Shown in pieces: positions 33,199-45,400 of a stretch of 64,000 nt of DNA. The position numbers and the translations under genes were made by a program. The DNA is taken from the NCBI GenBank assembly GCA_963682055.1, contig OY821750.1, positions 5,458,501 to 5,522,500 on the forward strand, read 5' to 3'. The notes below the pieces were generated by a model. It worked only from the letters and a program-made list of their open reading frames with translations. It was not told the DNA's origin and made no database searches. Numbering within the stretch: position 1 is the first letter of the stretch; every line of letters begins with the position of its first letter. Source of the DNA: Primula veris (Eukaryota; Streptophyta; Magnoliopsida; Ericales; Primulaceae).

Positions 33199-35774
33199 GG
33201 TTATTATCATGATGAGAATGATAATGGAGAAAATAGTAGTTCTGATGATAAGTCTTGGTCTAGTGAAGAAGAGGTTGACATGTGTGAAAGTGAGGAGTTT
33301 TCTGATTATGTTGATAGTGATGGGAAAGAAATGAGAAAAATAGGTGATGTTATAATTGATGTAGGGGAGAAATATGATCTGAGACAACCTAAATTTGCCT
33401 CAATGCCAAGTTATGAGCATTTTGTTCAGAATATTGGTGAAATTGATATTCTTAAGAAAGGTATAATTGATTCTGATGAGAAGTTTACTGAGCATGTTGG
33501 TTCAGATACAGATGAAGAAAATTAAAAAGTGATAACCCACGTGTTTGCAAAATCTGACTTAGACAATGTACAACTAAAATTTGCTATGAAGTTTGCTACT
33601 GCAAATGAATTTAAAGATGCTATTAGAGAGTTTTCTGTTCAACAAGTTAAGAGCATTAAATACAAAGTACAAGCTAAAGATAAAATATATTTATATTGTT
33701 CAAACTCTAATGAGCAAGGGGTTGTGTGTCAATGGTCAATGTATTGTGGTAATTGCCGAATGAATTGACTGTACAAATCAAAACATATGTTGATAACCAT
33801 ACATGTATCAGAGCCTATAAAATTGCTAGTGTTAAGCCTATGTACATTGCTAAACAATTCTTAGAAATGATAAGAATCAACACTAAGTTGCCAGTAAAAA
33901 ACTTTAGAATATATGTAGCAAAGGCACTTGAGACTCATGTTTCATTGTCAAAAGCTTATAATTCCTTTAAAATTGCCAAAACCACACTTCAAGGTACAAC
34001 AGGGGAACACTATGAGCTACTTTAGGACTAGTGTATTGAGTTAAGAATGACCAATGTTGGGTCAACAATTCTGATGAAAGTGAAAAATGGAGATGGGGAA
34101 AATGGTAAAGATGTGTTTAGGAGTATTTATATTTGCTGGGGTGCTCTTAAAAGAGGATTTATAGAGAGTTGTAGGCCTTTTATTGGTATTGATGACACTC
34201 ATTTGAGTGGTCCTCATAGAGGGGTTTTGCTCACAGCAGTGGCTATTGATACCAACAACTGCATTTATCCCTTTGCATATGCAATTGTTGGCAATGAGAA
34301 TTACAAAACCTGAAAATGGTTTATCAAGCTTTTGGTGAAGCATTTAAACATTGATAGGGCTAAGAATTACACATTTATTTCAGACAAACATAAGTTAATA
34401 TTTTTCATGTTATATTTTTTTTCATTTTATTTGCACTATTTATCTACCTTATTACATGTTATAATGTATTTTTATTGTAAAAATATTAGGGTTTAATCAA
34501 AGCAATGGACAGAATCCTACCTGGTGGTGAACACAGATTATGTGTTTGGCATCTCTACAATAATTTTAAATTATTGTACAAATGTGTTGCTTTGAAGAAT
34601 CTACTTTGGAAGGCAGCTGGTGCAACAACAAAACCACACTTTAATGCTGCTCTTGAGGAGTTGAAGGCACTTGATCCAACTGCTTATGAATGCTTAGCTT
34701 CCAAACCAGGTGAACAATAGAGCAAATCAAACTTCTCCACTCATTCTAAGTATGATTTGCTATTGAATAATTTATGTGAAATTTTTAATGGTGCTATAAA
34801 AGAAGCAAGGTGTAAACCTATTTTAGAAATGCTTGAGAATGTTAGGTTATACTTGATGAAATTTGTAATGAAAAGAAAAATATCCGTAGAAAGACTCCAA
34901 ACCATGTCAACATTGTGCCCAATAATAGCTGAAAAACTTGAGAAAAGGAGAAAAATATCACATGGGTATATTATTTCATTTAATGGTAGATCTGAGTTTG
35001 AGCTGACACGTACTTTTAAAACATATGCATTATATCTCCATCATAGATGGTGTGGTTGTAGCAGTTGGCAATTAAGTGGTATCCCCTGCTCACATACAAT
35101 TGCATGTATAAATTATATGGGTTACAAATTTGAAAATTATGTGCACTTGTGTTATAGTAAGCAAGTGTACAAAAAGACTTATTCTAACACGTTAATGCCA
35201 ATAAATGGCAAGGATATGTGGAGTAAAAAGTGGAAAATCTAAGTTATTATCACTAGATGTTGCTGTAATGGCTGGTAGGCCTAATAAAGATAGGAGAAAG
35301 GGGCCTAAGATACTAAAAAATCCAATAAAAGTATCAAGAGTGGGCACAATTATTAAGTGTAGCATATGTAAAAAAGAAGGACACAACAAAAAAACATGTG
35401 GCAGACATGAAAAAGCTAACAAAAGGCCAAAAAAGAAAGCTAAATAAAATGATGTATCCCCACATCAACTTGTTGATGAACGTGATGATAGTGATTCTGC
35501 AAATGAATCTAATGATGGGGTGCATTCTGTTCAAGTGGAGGGATCTAGTGAGGGTTTAAAAGGAGTTATTGAGGGTTTTGAATATTTTATGGAAGCTAAT
35601 GTAAATGGAGTTGATGCTAGAGAACATCTAGAAAAGTTTGATGTTTTTGAGATGATGTGTGAGAGAGAAGAGAGGGAGAGGTTGTGGGATGATGATCAGA
35701 ATATTGGGGTTTTTGATAGCCAAAATGATGATGATGATAATGGTTTTAGCACACAAGCAAGTGGTGTGACATAA
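33199..35774 (+). pseudogene. MuDR-type MULE transposase, multiply broken
   Basis: The order of pieces follows plant MULE transposases. First is an acidic N-terminal segment (33200-33525). Next is a MuDR N-terminal domain (about 33560-33760, FATANEFKDAIREFSVQQ). The DDE catalytic core follows, with first Asp in FIGIDDTHLSGPHRG (about 34177-34221), FISDKH near 34377 and GGEHRLCVWHLYNN near 34526. A SWIM zinc finger (CGCSSWQLSGIPCSHTIACI, about 35056-35115), a CCHC knuckle (CSICKKEGHNKKTC, about 35359-35400) and an acidic tail complete it. Lesions: in-frame stop 33523-33525, a frame change near 33760, stops at 34023-34025 and 34029-34031, TGA at 34311-34313, TAG at 34718-34720, and a frame change near 35245. 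The 34395-34490 gap is T-rich and probably a degenerate intron. Not functional as written. Confidence 0.88.
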
Positions 35775-36998
35775 GCTAGTGGAAATGGTTTGGTAAATGA
35801 GCAACTTCAAATTACATCAGAAAGAGTCCAACCAGATCAACAAATTTAGAAAAAAGTCCATGTAAGTATTAGTATTTTAGTGAACATGCTCTTATTATCT
35901 TAGTTTTTTAGTGCACTACTTTTGATAATGTTTGTTTAACTATCATGTTTTAATATGTACAGGTCAGGAGAAGAACAAGAATCATGTTCTCACCAAACAA
36001 ATAGTTAAATGAGGTGAATTTTGTTGATTTATCAAATGAAGGAGCAAATGATGGCACCATACATGCTGGTATAATGAAAAAACCAGAAAAAAGTCCAAAT
36101 ATTTGCTTAAAGGCCAAATCTACAAAAATGGAAAGCGCTATGCTTCACTAGCAGCCTTCAAAGTGGCACTTAAACATGAAAGAATTGCAAGGCAAAAGAG
36201 AGGGTACAAATGAGTATCAACTTTTAATTTTGTAAGATTATCTTTTCAAATTTATATTAGTTTAAATGTTTGCTATTTTGGACATGTGTTATCATGTGTT
36301 ACCTATTGAACTTTTTTATTTTGTGAGCATGTGTGAGCTCTTGAAGTTGATATTAGTTTGAATGTTTGGTGTTTTGGACAAGTTGTGTTAGTTTAAACGT
36401 TTTGTGTTTTGGACAAGTTGTAAAGGTGGTGATGTGGAAGTTTATGTGTAATTTTGGTATTTTGAACTTGTTGTCACTTTGCTATTATGTAATTTCTTGT
36501 TAATTTAAGTGTTTGTTAAATTTCAGGTCACTTTGATGTTAGTTTATGGCTAGTTTGTTAGAAAAAAACAGGTCACAAAATTGCAGGTGCTAAATTTCAT
36601 TATATGATCAAGTTTGTGATCAATTTGCAGGTCCTATTGGGTGCTAAACAATTTACAGGTGCTAAACAGTTTGTGATCATTTTATGTGTTTAATTTGTGA
36701 GCAACTTTGTGTTTATTTTGGGTGTTTGTGTGCTTGCAGTTAGTGTGAACAAAATAGTGTGGATTAGAGCTTACATGAGCAACTTTGGATGTGATCAGAA
36801 TTGGCAAATTTCAGTAAGAAAAGATCTCGGAATGGCAGGTAAGTAAATGTAATCAGAATTTGTTTATTTTTATCATAATTATTTTCTATGAAATTACAGT
36901 AAAAACACATGAACACACAAATAGAAACAAAATGAAAAAACACACTTCATTTCATTCCACATTACATAATTCATTACATTTCTCACTCAAACTCAATC

Positions 36999-37640
36999 TC
37001 ATACATCACAACCATACATTAAATAATCTCTAATACAACTGTTTTTTTTTTCTTTTTCATCATCCAAACAGAGCACCATCATCACTAGAAATAAAGCTAA
37101 AATAGCCAAAAACACCCAAAAAAAATTCTTAGAAACCCAATTATTTTCTTTCAGCCCAAATTTCTTCAACTTCAATGCCCCAATCATCATTTCAAACTGC
37201 TTTTTCTCATTAACCAAAACTGTATATTTTTCCTCCAATGTATTTTTCTCATTAGTCAAGACTATATTTTTTCCGCCATTGTGTTTTTCTCATTAGCCAA
37301 GACCGCATTCTTTTTCTCCAGTGTGTTTTTTTTTCATTAGGCAAGACTGCAATTTTCTCCTCCATTATGTTTTTCTCATTAGGCAAGACCAAAATTTCCT
37401 CCTCCAATTTGTTTTTCTCATTAGGCAAGACCAAAATTTTCTCATTCAGTGTGTTTTTTGATTTCAGTAAACAATAATTATGTTAATTGCTCGAGCACAC
37501 ATTGGTGGGTCATACCAACGAAAAAAATTACTGCATTTGATTCCGCAAGTATAATACCTTTTTCCTATATTAATATCCATCCAAGATCTTGTTAAAATAG
37601 CTGATTCAATGCAGAAACAGAGCATGGTGTGTGTGGGTGT
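36999..37640 (-). pseudogene. GRF zinc-finger / coiled-coil / membrane-anchor gene in the MULE
   Basis: On the minus strand the N-terminal part (about 37640-37490) has CFCIESAILTRSW, INIGKRYYTC and CSNFFRWYDPPMC. This is the pattern of the GRF zinc finger (C-x-C, Tr-S-W, N-x-G-R-x-F/Y-x-x-C, F-x-W). It is followed by a coiled coil of repeated NEKN-x-LEEK-x-x-VL modules (about 37440-37190), then a C-terminal hydrophobic segment FFWVFLAILALFLVMMVLCL (about 37070-37135) and a short basic tail. Plant GRF proteins of this layout are common and usually uncharacterised. A frame change at the poly-T tract near 37325 breaks it and no clear start is left. It may be the second gene of the MULE or a captured host gene. 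Confidence 0.7.
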
Positions 37641-38179
37641 GTTTGTTGCTGTGTGAGAGAGAGACGGATAATTATGTCTCACATAATTATGATGTGTGTG
37701 TGGGAATAGAAATAAGTAGACAGACTGGAGGGAAAATTTTGGTCACTTTTTGAGGGAATTTTTTGGTTATATTGGTCATTTCGAGATTTTGGAGGGTTTC
37801 TCTGGTTAAATTTAACAGAAATATGCTAAATCGAAATAGTTTATTTAGTACAGTACACTAAATCAAAAAGTTGATAGTTGAGTATAGTAAATCGAAATCA
37901 GGTGAAAGTTGAATACACTTAACATTAATTATCTTTAAATAAAAATTCATAACTAATTTTGATAAATTATATTGTGTTTAAGGTGTACGTAATGCCAAGT
38001 AAAACCCTATCTCTATTAAATCCGAACGGGAATGTCCATTCTGTGACGGGAGAGGTGACTCAACATCACTTATGGCTCCTCCTATATATCTACGGTACCC
38101 ATAAATCTAAAGAAGAAGAACATTCGAAGTACATGTGCTACCTTGCAGGTACGTAACTTAGAAATCGAGGATACTCAGT

Positions 38180-38921
38180 TAGGGATGACAGAATTCCGGG
38201 TTTTGGCCCGACCCGACCCGGTACGGGTTGGATAAAAGTATAGGATTATTTGGGTCGGGTTGGATTGGGTTACTTTGCACTTTTGTGCAACTTTGTGCAA
38301 GTTAGAAATAAGTTCATATTCCCTATAAGTACCACTTTTTAATTATTTATTTTATTTACCAAAACGCCATACACATATTTCATAAAAAATGGAAAGAAAA
38401 CACATAAAATTATATAAAAATGCAAAAAATCACAAAAAATCATAAAATTTTAAAAAAATTACAAAAAAAAATAAAAAAAATGAAAAAAATCATAAAATAT
38501 TGAAAGAGACTCATTCACCAAATTAATTAGTCATCTCTCTCGTGTACTAGCTTTCTCTCTCTCTCTCTATATATATAAATATATATATATATATCCTTAT
38601 TTTATTTTAGCTTATTATTTTCTTTTTTTTGTCAATTTTTTTGCTTTTATTTTTTTTGGTATTGTTGTAAACAATAATTTAGATTATTATAAATTTTTAC
38701 CAGGTAAATATGAAAAATTTGGAAAAAATAAGATTTTTAGGCTTTTCTAATTTAATTAAATGGTTATTGTTAGATGCTTAATAATGGTTTGCATTTATTT
38801 GGCTTATCAAAAAAATTCCGGGTCAAACGGGTATAAAAGGGCCGGGTCGGATTATGTGCGAATTGATGTGCAGGTCGGGTCGTGTCGGGTTTCGAGAAAA
38901 CCGGCCCAATTGCCATCCCTA
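38180..38921. mobile_element. non-autonomous hAT-type element (742 bp)
   Basis: It starts TAGGGATGACA and ends TGCCATCCCTA (imperfect inverted ends). The flanking perfect 8 bp direct repeat TACTCAGT at 38172-38179 and 38922-38929 is the hAT hallmark. Subterminal regions are rich in CCCGACCCG/CGGGTCGGG words. The middle is AT-rich with A-runs and a short CT/TA microsatellite (about 38550-38595). It encodes nothing recognisable. Confidence 0.9.
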
Positions 38922-38929
38922 TACTCAGT

Positions 38930-41900
38930 CAAGATATGTTCTATGGATTGTACTAACTAAAAGTATTAATCAAACTGAACACTTGCCTTCAAAGTTGCAT
39001 ATAACAAAAACTTGAAGGATATTGGTAAATCCTTCGCTTGATGAGTGATTTTTTAATATTTTCAATTGAGAAACTTTGTTCTAATACTTAGGGGCATGTT
39101 TATTTGCAGTATACTATAACAAGATATAGTTTATAAATATGTATTATTAGTGGGATAGATAATATATATCTAGTTCTACTTTATTATTAGCATAAATTGT
39201 AATATAATTAGTAATATCATTTATATAATACCAAATGCCATTTGTGTAAACAAACAACTTATAATATGAGTCTCATATCGCAAACAAACATGACCTAGAA
39301 GTATAAATAGGTTCGACAAGTATTCTTGCACTAGTTCTGTTTGTTTTGTTGTAAAATGGGCGTAACAAACATTTTCGGGTAAAATAGATTTTCGAGTGAT
39401 TGGTTTATGATCAAATATTTTTTTTGAAAAACTTTTTCCACATATACTATAAAATTGGAGGAAACGATTACTCAGCAAATAAAGTTGTAAACGGTTTACG
39501 GAGCATCTTTCTTCATTCTTTCGAATATTAGTATTGTAAATATTATTAATTATAGGACCACTTCTTCACAATTATTTAATATTTTTTCCAATTCCATCCA
39601 ATTAACCAATAAAAATTAAAAAATGGAGAAAATTCTAAAAAAGAACAAAAAATGGGAAACAAAATATTAAAAAATCCTGGAAAATCCAAAAATCCCAAGA
39701 AAAATCGAAAAAGCTAAACAAATTAATATTATTCTACGTAGATATCTATGTGAAAATAATTTATAATATCTTCTATACTTCTAATTTTATGAGTTTATAG
39801 GTTGAAAATTTATAAATTATTATAAGTGAGCATATGAAATAAAATATGTGTTTAGCTAAACTTGCCTAGACTTGTTGACTTTTTTACCAAATAACAATTT
39901 ATTTGTTAACAAAAACAATTTATAAAAAAAAGCCTTGAGTTTGTATAAAATTTTAGGCAAAAACCTTTTTATGCATTAACCATCCGTAAATGAAAAGCAG
40001 ACAAAAATTTTCAATATAAAACTTTCTCTTACAAATATTTAACAGTGTAAAACTTTTATTATAAAACAAACGGATTATAAATTTAATACATTTCCCACGC
40101 AAAAGCAAAATAATAGTGTAACATGCAATTTTAGATAACGCTTCATTGCGTATCATGAGTTTCTTTTCTTTCATTATAAATGTCAAATATTACATTCACG
40201 AAATTTTCTCTAGACCTATTATCAAATGTATGTTTTTGCGTAACATTTTTTTTCCCACCAAGATCCTTTTTTTTTGGCCTTTTTAATACAGTTTTGTGTT
40301 TCTGAGAGGTAACATAAGGGGGTTCAAATTTTATCAGGTTTGAATTGTCAGTTTTTCGTTTTTTTTCATATGTATTTGTAATTTTTTTTTAAATCAACAT
40401 ATTATTTTATTTCTTGTTTGTTTAAAAAAAATATAAAATTTGACCTTTTAGTTGTTTTTTTATGTTTAATTATTTATTTGACAATTTATAAGCTAGTAAT
40501 ATTAATATATACCAAAAAAATTATATAAAATGTCAAATTTTACAATTTTTTTAAACAACACTTTACAAAAATAATAATTACGAATGTATATAAAAAAAAT
40601 CGATAATCTGACCAAAACTTTACCATTTGAACTTGAGTAAATTTGAATCTAAGGTAAGGGGATCACTAATTGAGTTTAGTTCTTCTTTTAACTGGTAAGT
40701 TGGTATGCCTATATATAAAACAATGTTTTGTTTTGTCTTGAAAGGCTATCCCACGAGCTTAAAAACCACATTCATTTGCTTAGAAACAATATTTACTGTA
40801 TGATTAATTATGAACCCAAGTTTTTTTATCTTAAAAACCTTATTTATTTGCTTAAAAGCTTGCAAAACGAACCCTTTTGTCAACCAAACTTGCTCTGAAT
40901 AAGCTGCTTGGTTGCAAAATGGCGTTTGGCATCGACTTATGTAATAAAAAAAACCTTTAGAATGAAAAAAAACTTGCTCTAAATAAGCTTCGTTTAAAAA
41001 ATATTTAGAAAAAAATTGTTTCAAATAAGTCACTTATAGCTTTTTTTTTACCTATAAATGACTTATAACTTTTTTTTAAAAGTCCGTTTTCATTTATTTT
41101 AACTTATTGGTGACTTGTAAATATACCAAATAATTTAATTGAAAATTTTAATTTTGGGGATTTTTATGTATAAAAGCTAAAAGTCCCAAATTCCTAACTT
41201 CTCGAATTTTGATTTTTTTTTTTGGCAAAAACTAATTTTTGAAAAGTTAAAAAAAAAATAATATATCAAATACTCATGACTTTTTTATTGTTCAAAAGCA
41301 AAAAAAACCAAGATAAAGAGGATAAATATATGTTTATTCGTGAAAATGTTATGTTTTCCTTAATAGTGGAAAATGTTTTCCGTCCATTTTTACGGTTAAT
41401 CAATTTCCCTTGTTTTGCTAAATAGATGAAAAATATTTTTCCTACTTTATTATTTTACTATCAACTAATTATTCATAAAATCCATTTTTTCGGAAAAGTG
41501 TTTTCGTTTACTATTTTTCCCTTGAAACAAACCTCATAAAAGAAATAAAGGTGTGAAAATGATGGGGAATTTGGTATATATATTAATATACTCCCTATAA
41601 CAAACATGGATAAGATAAGGTATATAATTAATTTGTAAATATGTACATACTATAGATAATACCCTCGTATAGGTGGTATTATTTATACTTATATACCCTT
41701 ATTAGTATATAAATGTAATATAATTAGTATTATATCTTATATAATACTTAATGTTATATGTAAACAAACAATTACATAACTTAGTTACACCATATATACT
41801 AATAATATTATACCACCGGTTGTAGGGTAAATTACAAACATGGCCGACTATAATCTATAGTGTACCATTAGCTGTACCTATGGAAAGTAGCATTTGTTTG

Positions 41901-42230
41901 ACTATGCATAGAGAGTTACGGTGACATCCCTCCGTCTTGTTACATAGAGAGTTACTGTGACATCCCTCCGTCTTTTTACGATTCGAAATGATTTTTCGGT
42001 AACATTTTTTATATAATTAAGTATGTTTTTAAACCAGAATGGTATTGTAATTGGCTTTATATATTGTACTCACTACAAATTTATAAGACAATTATACAAG
42101 AAAAAAAATCGCAGAACAATATTTTACAAAATGTTGCCTAAAATATTATACAACAAAAAACTATTTTAGAAATTATAATACAAAATTAAAGCTCAAAACA
42201 AACCACCAAATCAAAGCACATTATTTCAAA
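38930..42230. other. gene-free AT-rich stretch
   Basis: No gene was recognised. A possible MITE at 39090-39296 has GGGGCATGTTTATTTGC at one end and CAAACAAACATGACC at the other. Another AT-rich palindromic stretch is at 41580-41830. A 37 bp direct duplication (GAGAGTTAC, GTGACATCCCTCCGTCTT) is at 41910-41980. ORFs are short and lack family features. Confidence 0.4.

Positions 42231-42290
<60 letters not shown>
42231..42290. repeat. (ATT)20 microsatellite
   Basis: Sixty bases of uninterrupted ATT trinucleotide lie 138 bp beyond the P450 stop codon, possibly within its 3' flank or UTR. A likely polymorphic marker. Confidence 0.97.
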
Positions 42291-42427
42291 GTTTTACTAC
42301 TTTTTTTCATTTCTTTGGTCACCGGAGCCAAACAGTACTTTCGATGATTTGACTGACATTAGCTAGGTCGGCCCTGATCACGTATCATTACTTAGTACGC
42401 ATGCATAAAAGTGCTCATTAGTCATTA

Positions 42428-45400
42428 CTATTCAAGAATTATCTCAAGATTACTAATCCTTGCCATGGGAACACAAAGAAGATCACGGGCCCTGGGAACC
42501 GTCAACCCGGACCGTTCTTCCATCTCGACCACTCCATTATTACTCATAACCTTCCAATCGAAGCACTGAAGGATAGCTGCTACAGTCGAATGTAACTCAT
42601 GTAAGGCTAAATGCATACCTGGGCAACTCCTCTTACCCGTACCAAAAGGCAATAGCTCAAAACTTGTCCCCTTCACATCCCTAAGACTCGTGGCATCATC
42701 ATTCAAGAACCTCTCAGGCTTAAACTCTAAAGCGCTTTCCCAGTGTTTTGGATCCCGTGCCATTGAGAATAGATTTACAAACAAAAATGTGTCGGCAGGT
42801 ATTTTGATTCCCATCACAACACAGTCGTGTATAGCTTTTCTTGGATACATGGGGATTGGCATGTGGAGGCGGAGCGTTTCCTTTATTATTGCTTGGATAT
42901 ATGGAAGGTTTGGGGTATCCAATTCGGTTACTAGTCTTTTCCTTCCAACTACGCTGTCTATCTCTTCTTGTGCTTTTCTCATGATTTTTCGGTTATTGAT
43001 TAGTTCTGCTAATGTCCATTCGATTGTTGTTGCTATTGTCTCTGTACCAGCTGTGAAAAAATCCTGGGAACAAATACATGAAATTTATTATTTCTTAGGT
43101 TGCCAGTCAAGTGAACATATGGTTTTTATATAATTGTAAGCTCCGGTCTCTCATGTAATATATTCCGAAAACGGCATAAATGAAAAAAATTACGTTAGGT
43201 TTAACTTTTAATTGTTGATGAGTTTACCAAAAGTTTGCCAGTTTTCGTAACAAAGGTTTGGAAAACCTGAAAAATGTTTTTCATTAAGCATTTCACTAAG
43301 CCTTTTTTAATTTTTTTTCTTCAGAAAATGATATTTTTGAGTTACTTAGTTTTTTAAGAAAATGATATTTTTGAGCTCCTAATTAATATAGCTAGGGAGA
43401 GAGCAATTCAAAAGCGGCATATGTTGCTTATTGTAGCAAAAACACTGTATTCTTTAGTACGCTAGAGATGAAAGGCTATACAGTAAGTTCAGTTTGTGAG
43501 TATACTGAAATTGTGTAATAAATATTTAATTGTTCGTATATACTATTATTTAACATACGTTTGGTTTTTCATGGTTTTTTTAAATATTTTTTTACATGCA
43601 ACTGCTGATGAAAGGTTATACACTAAACTGATACTTTGAACTTTAGGGTAGTGCTGGGCGAAAAACCGAAAAAACCGAAACGAACCGAAAAAACCCGAAA
43701 AAGACCGAAACCGAAAAACCGAAAAATTTTCGGGTCGGTTTCGGTTTTCAGTAAAACCGAACCGAAAAAGACCAAAACCGAAAAAGACCGAAAAAAACCG
43801 AAACTGGACCGAAAAAACCGGTCCTGTTTGGTCCAAAAAATAAAAAGACCGAAACCGAAAAAAACCAAACCGAAAAATATGATCGGTTTCGGTTTTGCCA
43901 AAAACAGAACCGGACCGGACCGAACCCAACCCTAGGGTAGTGTATATTTGGTTTTGTAATGTAATGGACTAACTTCAATCCAGATTATAGGATAAATTAA
44001 TAAATTTTGATTTTGAGACTAAACGAGAATCGAAATTAACCAAACCAAACTCAATTAATTGATTAACTACCTTTGGCTCGAGTTGCCGATTCAGCAGCTC
44101 GGGTGATCAGTATTATCATTATTATATGCTATGTAAAGAATCCCAATGCGTGATAAATTAATTATTAGTATTGTCTCAACATGTCATAAATTGATAATAC
44201 AAATTAACCTGTTAGACCAAACTGTTTATTTTCGAAACGTTAGGGACTATTTTAAACAATCTGAATACTTATGGATTGTCCACATAATAAACCTATAACT
44301 AGAGTATAGTTCACTGTATTTACGCCTATCAGTCCATGTAGTTTACCCATATATATCAGAACTGCATATGTTCGTATCTGGATAATGTTTGGTCCCCCAT
44401 GTAAACTAGAATATTAGCATATATTAAAATTTGTTTCCTTACATGTTGTGGTGTAATATATGAATTTCCATGTATATAATTTATACATATAGCAATTAGA
44501 TAATAAAATATTGTGTTATATCTTGCTATTGTAATTGGTACATCTAGATTGGTAATGTTAATTTGATTTACTTATTAATAATTATTTAGTGCCATGTACA
44601 CATGTGCATAATATGATAATTTGAGAAATCATATATTTTCACATTTAACATGAAAAAATTATGAATTTTCACCAAATACGCTCACCTATTTAGATACGAT
44701 GTATAGAAAAGATGCCGGCGGATAGTTGCCACATGTCAGACGTGATGACGTCTATGATGAACAAATTTTTGTAATCGACATATTGGATTGATCTTTCATC
44801 AAAATACTAGGTTGGAAAGAGTATTTCATAAGCAGTATTGTGAATTTATATTCACCCTATTCCTTTAACTCATCATCCATATGTTATTGGATGAGAAAAT
44901 TGCCCCGATGAGCAGTTTTTAATCCTATTGGGTCAATGATGAATTGTTTGCATGATATTATTTGTTTCAAACTGTTATGAGCCTAACACTCGCCTAGCCA
45001 ATCGAGATTTAGATAATAGTCAAAACCGAACACATGTGGCTCCAAGACAGTACTTGAAAGGAACAATAGGGCCCGTTGTCCCAAAGTAAGAGACAATGCT
45101 CAATGAGCCAATTCTTTGCTATAAATGACAAATGTCATATCTGTCTACTACTTAAATAGTTCAAAACTATCATGAGGGTAGAAAAGCCGAAGCTAATGTG
45201 GTTAAATCTAACTGAAATAAAACTCTTGAGACTCCCCGATTTTGTAGCTCAATTGTAGTTTTGTACTTTTAGTATATATTTTGACAAATGTTGAACGGAT
45301 TTGCAGCTCATCTGGATTATGTTTTTCAACTTGGACCAATCTTTTGTATTATGGTTTGGTTGTTTATGAAATTTCTCGAAATAACTTAAACTATTTTTTT

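Larger units (their letters stand above)
32674..37934 (+). mobile_element. Mutator-like element (MULE) with ~125-bp TIRs
   Basis: The left end (32674-about 32800) is repeated inverted at the right end (about 37812-37934). Both contain AGATAATTAATGTT, CATTCAACTTTCACCTGATT, TTTACTATACTCAACTATCA and TTTAGTGTACT followed by CTAAATAAACT. Long TIRs and a MuDR-type transposase place it in the Mutator superfamily. Internal cargo is a decayed transposase (+ strand, 33199-35774, with a possible further 3' exon near 36090-36210) and a decayed GRF zinc-finger gene (- strand, 36999-37640). The expected 9 bp target duplication could not be made out in the AT-rich flanks. A (TA)n run lies at about 32932-32992. 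Confidence 0.85.

Noticed and set aside
42690..43133. 147-codon plus-strand open frame
   Set aside because: Antisense shadow of P450 exon 2, which carries all the catalytic motifs on the minus strand.
43546..43978. Overlapping open frames of 76-127 codons on both strands rich in Phe/Arg or Lys/Pro
   Set aside because: Translations of the CCGAAAA simple repeat in the hAT-like element.
43250..44140. 5' LTR of the intronic Copia relic
   Set aside because: No stretch matches the 214 bp LTR; the left part was probably deleted, so only the 3' LTR is annotated.
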